A stretch of 64,000 nucleotides of DNA from JALORV01 sp035498175 (GTDB lineage: Bacteria; Pseudomonadota; Gammaproteobacteria; Burkholderiales; Burkholderiaceae_F). The notes below the pieces were generated by a model. That model saw only the letters and a list, made by a program, of their open reading frames with translations. It was not told where the DNA came from and searched no databases. The stretch is taken from NCBI GenBank assembly GCA_035498175.1, contig DATKAJ010000046.1:37722-101721 (forward strand), in the 5' to 3' direction. The position numbers were made by a program, and so were the translations under genes. Shown here piece after piece: positions 60,517 through 64,000 of this stretch. Each line of letters begins with the position of its first letter. Within the stretch, counting starts at the first letter, position 1.

Positions 60517-61089
60517 ATGCAACGCGACTGGATCAATGCTGCGCTGATGCTGCTGGTGATGACGGTCATTACCGGGCTCGTGTACCCGGGGCTTGTCACC
60601 GGCATTGCGCAGGTGGCAATGCGCGATCAGGCGAACGGCAGCCTGATCGTGCGCGATGGCAAGCCGGTCGGCTCGACCCTCATCGGCCAGCCGTTCTCGG
60701 ATCCGAAGTACTTCTGGAGCCGGCCGTCAGCGACCTCGCCGCAGCCATACAACGGCATGAGTTCGAGCGGCTCCAACCTCGGCCCGACGAATCCGGCGCT
60801 GACCGATGCCATCAAGGACCGCATCGCCGCGCTGAAGGAGGCCGACCCGGACAACCCGCTGCGGGTGCCGCAGGACCTGGTGACGGCTTCCGCGAGCGGC
60901 CTCGACCCGCACATCAGTCCGGCCGCGGCCGAGTACCAGGTGCGGCGCGTCGCGCGGGTGCGCAATCTCGACGAGGCCAGGTTGCGCGCACTGGTCGCGG
61001 CATACACCGAGCCGCGCCAGTTCGGTGTGCTTGGCGAGCCCCGGGTCAACGTCGTGCAGCTCAATCTGGCGCTGGACGCCGCAAAGTGA
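60517..61089 (+). CDS. kdpC: Potassium-transporting ATPase KdpC subunit
   Basis: Accessory subunit (190 aa) with one N-terminal transmembrane helix (LMLLVMTVITGLVYPGLVTG) and a periplasmic domain. LIGQPFSDPKYFWSRPSATSP and NVVQLNLALD are typical of KdpC. The ATG at 60517 is six bases after the AAGGAG ribosome site; a GTG at 60511 is part of the spacer. The stop overlaps the next micro-ORF (GTGA). Confidence 0.93.
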   Translation: MQRDWINAALMLLVMTVITGLVYPGLVTGIAQVAMRDQANGSLIVRDGKPVGSTLIGQPFSDPKYFWSRPSATSPQPYNGMSSSGSNLGPTNPALTDAIKDRIAALKEADPDNPLRVPQDLVTASASGLDPHISPAAAEYQVRRVARVRNLDEARLRALVAAYTEPRQFGVLGEPRVNVVQLNLALDAAK

Positions 61090-61211
61090 ACGATCTGCTG
61101 AGCTGGGGCGACGCGATCCTGCTGCTGTCGGTCGCCGCGGTGGTCCTGGCCTTGTCTGCAGTTCGCGCACGACACACCCGGCGCCGCCGACTCCGCGATC
61201 GTCTACGCTGA
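61086..61211 (+). CDS. 41-aa membrane micro-protein between kdpC and kdpD
   Basis: A GTG-started 41-aa product with one hydrophobic helix (ILLLSVAAVVLALSAV, about 11-26) and an Arg-rich tail (RARHTRRRRLRDRLR), so it is probably an inner-membrane protein with a cytoplasmic basic C-terminus. The start overlaps the kdpC stop and the kdpD ATG is four bases after its stop, so translation is likely coupled through it. No ribosome site of its own is needed. I know no named family; it may tune the KdpD sensor or be a spacer peptide. Confidence 0.5.
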   Translation: MNDLLSWGDAILLLSVAAVVLALSAVRARHTRRRRLRDRLR

Positions 61212-61215
61212 GAAC

Positions 61216-63951
61216 ATGGAAGACCGCCGCGCCGATCCGGACGCACTGCTATCGCACGTGCAGTCGGAGGAGCGCGCAGCGCGGCGCGGCAAGCTGAAGA
61301 TCTTCTTCGGCGCGACCGCCGGCGTCGGCAAGACCTATTCGATGCTCGAGGCCGCGCAGCGACGCAAGGCCGAGGGCGTCGATGTCGTCGTCGGCTACGT
61401 CGAACCGCACGGGCGCATCGAAACCGAAACGCTGCTCGAGGGCCTCGAGACGATCCCGTACCGGATCGTGCACGAGGGGCCAACCGACGCGCGCGAGTTC
61501 GATCTCGACGCGACGTTGGCGCGCCGGCCGCAGCTCGTGCTGGTCGACGAGCTCGCGCACACGAACGCAGAGGGCAGCCGGCACGCGAAGCGCTGGCAGG
61601 ACATCGACGAGCTGCGCGACGCGGGCATCGATGTGTGGACCACCGTCAACGTCCAGCACCTGGAGAGCCTGAACGACGTCGTCGCCAGCATCACGGCGGT
61701 GCGGATGCAGGAGACCGTGCCCGACACGGTGTTCGAGTCGGCCGATGAGGTCGAGCTGATCGACCTGCCGCCCGACGACCTGCTGCAGCGACTGCGCGAG
61801 GGCAAGGTGTACGTGCCCGAGCGCGTGCGGGTCGCGCTCGAGAATTTCTTCCGCAAGGGCAACCTGATCGCGCTGCGCGAACTGGCGCTGCGCAAGACGG
61901 CCGAGCGCGTCGACGCAGCGATGGACCGCTACCGCGCGACCGAGGGCATCGGCGCACCGTGGGCGGCCGGCGAACGCGTCCTGGTGGGCATCGGCCCCGA
62001 CTGCGACGGCGAAACGCTGGTGCGCGCAGGCAAGCGGCTCGCGGCGGCGCTGCACGCCGAGTGGATCGTCGTCTACGTCGAAACGCCCGACCTGATCCGC
62101 CTGCCCGAGGAAAAGCGCAACCGCCGCATCGCATGGCTGCGACTCGCCGAAACGCTGGGCGCCGAAAGCGTCACGCTCGGCGGGCATTCGGCCGCGGACG
62201 AGCTGGTCCACTACGCGCGCACGCGCAACGTCACGCGTCTGCTGCTCGGCGAACCGAGCCGCAAGGGCCTGCGGCGCTGGCTGCGACCGTCGACGGTCGA
62301 CCACGTGCTGGCTCGCATCCGCGGCGTCGACGTCACCGTCGTGAAGACCACCGAGGCGATGCGCGTCGCGCGCAGCCCGCTGCTGGCGCGCAGCGCCGCG
62401 TATCTCGCGGCGCCACCGTCGGGCAAGAAGCGCTGGCCGTCTTATGCCTGGGCCGCGGTCGGCGTGGCCGTCGCGACCGCGGTCGCCTGGTACACGACCT
62501 CGGTGCTGAACGAGCCCAACGTCGTGATGATCTACCTGCTGTCGATCACACTGATCGCATGGCGCCTGGGCCGCGGCCCGGCGCTCACCGCCTCGGTCGC
62601 GAGCACGCTCGCCTACAACTTCTTCTTCGTGCCCCCGCTGTTTACGTTGAACATCGCGGACGGCCAGTACCTGATCACCTTCGCCGTGCTGACCGCGGTC
62701 GGCGTGCTGATCAGCACGCTGATGAACAGCGTACGGCAGCAGGCCCGCGTGGCCGGCTACCGCGAACGGCGCACCGCACTGCTGTATGCAATGAGTCGCG
62801 AGCTCGCCGGTGCGCGCGGAGTCGACGCGCTCGCACGCATCACGGTACGGCACATCGGCGAGGCGTTCGAATCGCAGGCGGTTGTGCTGCTGCCGGGCAG
62901 CGACCGACGGCTGGAGTACCCGCGCGGCACGGGCGAGCCGGCGTCGCTGCGCGGCGCCGACCTGTCGATCGCGCAGTGGGTGCAGGACCACGCGCAGAAG
63001 GCCGGTCTCGGCACGGACACCCTGCCGGCAGCGCCCGCCCGCTATCTGCCGGTGCTCGGCAGCCACGCCGCCCGCGCGCTCGGAGTGCTCGCGGTGCTGC
63101 CCGCCAACCCACGCCGCATCCTGCTGCCGGAGCAGGCGCACCTGCTCGAGACCTTCGCCTCACAGGTCGCGATCGCCCTCGAACGTGCCGAACTCGTCGA
63201 GCGCGCGCAGGCCGCGACCGTCGCAGCCGAGACCGAATCGGTGCGCAACAGCCTGCTCGCGGCCATCTCGCACGACATGCGCACGCCGCTCGCAGTCATC
63301 AGTGGCGCGGCGAGCAGCCTGGCGCAGCAGCCGACGCGGCTGTCGGACGAGGCGCGGCACGAGCTGGCGCAGTCGATCGTCGACGAGTCGCGGCAGATGA
63401 CACAGCTGATCGCCAACGTGCTCGACATGACGCGCCTCGAGTCCGGCCGCACCAGCATCCATCCCGAATGGGTGTCGCTCGAGGAAGTTGTCGGAGGCGC
63501 GCTGCACCGGCTGCAGTCGCTGCTCGGGGGCCACGCCGTCGAGACTCGCCTCGATGGCGCGCCGCCGCTGGTCTACGCCGATCCGGTGCTGTTCGAGCAG
63601 CTGCTGTTTAATCTGATCGAGAACGCCGCCAAGTACACGCCACGCGGAACGCGGGTCGTGATCGCCGCGCAGCGACGCGGCGACGCACTCGAACTGCAGG
63701 TCACCGACGACGGACCCGGTTTTCCGGCCGGCGTGGAGCCCGATCTGCTGTTCGACAAGTTTCAGCGCGGGCGCGCCGAGGGCGCGATCGGCGGCGTCGG
63801 GCTGGGCCTCGCGATCTGCCGCGCGATCGCGCGCGCGCACGGCGGCGACATCCGCGCCGAACGCGTGCCGACCGGCGGTGCCGCGTTCATCACCACATTG
63901 CCGCTGCCGGCCGATTCACCGCCACTGCCGAGCGAAGAAGGCGACGAATGA
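61216..63951 (+). CDS. kdpD: KdpD sensor histidine kinase
   Basis: Membrane sensor that responds to K+ limitation and phosphorylates KdpE. The 911-aa protein shows the full layout: N-terminal KdpD domain with Walker A GATAGVGKT (32-40) and LVLVDELAHTN, a UspA-like domain (about 250-380), four transmembrane helices (about 405-500), a GAF domain, and HisKA with the phospho-acceptor H686 in ISHDMRTPLAVI. The HATPase domain (NLIENAAKYTP, DDGPGFP, GGVGLGLAI) closes it. The stop overlaps the kdpE start (ATGA). Confidence 0.96.
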   Translation: MEDRRADPDALLSHVQSEERAARRGKLKIFFGATAGVGKTYSMLEAAQRRKAEGVDVVVGYVEPHGRIETETLLEGLETIPYRIVHEGPTDAREFDLDATLARRPQLVLVDELAHTNAEGSRHAKRWQDIDELRDAGIDVWTTVNVQHLESLNDVVASITAVRMQETVPDTVFESADEVELIDLPPDDLLQRLREGKVYVPERVRVALENFFRKGNLIALRELALRKTAERVDAAMDRYRATEGIGAPWAAGERVLVGIGPDCDGETLVRAGKRLAAALHAEWIVVYVETPDLIRLPEEKRNRRIAWLRLAETLGAESVTLGGHSAADELVHYARTRNVTRLLLGEPSRKGLRRWLRPSTVDHVLARIRGVDVTVVKTTEAMRVARSPLLARSAAYLAAPPSGKKRWPSYAWAAVGVAVATAVAWYTTSVLNEPNVVMIYLLSITLIAWRLGRGPALTASVASTLAYNFFFVPPLFTLNIADGQYLITFAVLTAVGVLISTLMNSVRQQARVAGYRERRTALLYAMSRELAGARGVDALARITVRHIGEAFESQAVVLLPGSDRRLEYPRGTGEPASLRGADLSIAQWVQDHAQKAGLGTDTLPAAPARYLPVLGSHAARALGVLAVLPANPRRILLPEQAHLLETFASQVAIALERAELVERAQAATVAAETESVRNSLLAAISHDMRTPLAVISGAASSLAQQPTRLSDEARHELAQSIVDESRQMTQLIANVLDMTRLESGRTSIHPEWVSLEEVVGGALHRLQSLLGGHAVETRLDGAPPLVYADPVLFEQLLFNLIENAAKYTPRGTRVVIAAQRRGDALELQVTDDGPGFPAGVEPDLLFDKFQRGRAEGAIGGVGLGLAICRAIARAHGGDIRAERVPTGGAAFITTLPLPADSPPLPSEEGDE

Positions 63952-64000
63952 CCGATGCCGCGCATGCCGTGCTGGTCATCGACGACGAGCCGCAGATCCG
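63948..64000 (+). CDS. kdpE: KdpE response regulator, start only
   Basis: The first 17 codons (MTDAAHAVLVIDDEPQI) are inside the window. The acidic VIDDEPQIR opening is that of a CheY-like receiver, and the position after kdpD identifies the OmpR-type regulator KdpE. The rest runs off the window. Confidence 0.88.
   Translation, partial: MTDAAHAVLVIDDEPQI

Noticed and set aside
61249..63141. 630-codon frame antisense to kdpD
   Set aside because: Shadow of kdpD, with composition typical of antisense frames.
1..64000. CRISPR arrays, rRNA genes, insertion sequences, prophage or plasmid origin
   Set aside because: No regularly spaced repeats, no rRNA-like blocks, no transposase or integrase motifs, and no replication initiator genes were seen.

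Overview
The window is a high-G+C chromosomal segment of a betaproteobacterium, most likely Burkholderiales. The evidence is gene content and order: leuS-lptE-holA-proA, lptF-lptG divergent from pepA-holC-valS, a CysB-type LysR regulator, and a ccoNOQP-GH plus ccoIS block with an FNR-type regulator. Coding density is high. Many neighbours overlap by 1-4 bases (ATGA, GTGA or TGATG junctions), which implies tight operons and translational coupling. No rRNA, CRISPR array, insertion sequence or prophage was seen. There is one tRNA.

Layout. 1-6.4 kb: housekeeping run leuS (5' end outside the window), lptE, holA, proA, a CopD/HemJ-like membrane protein and a DsbA-fold isomerase. 6.2-10.8 kb: accessory island with a frameshifted basic/IPT-domain gene, a 156-aa Cys-containing protein translationally coupled to a DUF692/MNIO enzyme, and, convergently, a radical SAM-SPASM enzyme coupled to a 131-aa unknown protein. 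10.8-11.9 kb: degenerate carbonic anhydrase remnant and tRNA-Ala(CGC). 11.9-20.4 kb: hydrolases, ketopantoate reductase-like protein, CysB-like regulator, class II ribonucleotide reductase, MFS transporter and a DUF1059 protein. 20.4-33.9 kb: lptGF, pepA-holC-(unknown)-valS, TusA-like, NUDIX and GNAT genes, alaS, and a SafE-like membrane protein. 34-45 kb: microaerobic respiration block with hemN, fnr, ccoH, ccoG, ccoP, ccoQ, ccoO, ccoN, ccoS and ccoI, and three FNR-type palindromes. 45-56.3 kb: BNR-repeat lipoprotein, NTF2-like protein, Xaa-Pro aminopeptidase, a TetR/hydrolase pair with two matching operators, a 1,152-aa winged-helix/cyclase-like/ATPase/TPR regulator beside a small secreted duplicated protein, and small unknowns. 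56.5-64 kb: kdpFABC-kdpD-kdpE potassium uptake operon with two extra micro-ORFs; kdpE runs off the end.

The most interesting part is 7394-10833. A short Cys-containing protein with two related modules overlaps the start of a DUF692 (MNIO) enzyme, and a SPASM-type radical SAM enzyme sits beside them. This is the expected layout of a ribosomally made, post-translationally modified peptide or protein pathway. The substrate does not resemble the precursor types I know, and the MNIO carries a C-terminal extension that may be a fused partner domain. The modification and product are unknown; nothing here was checked by database search.
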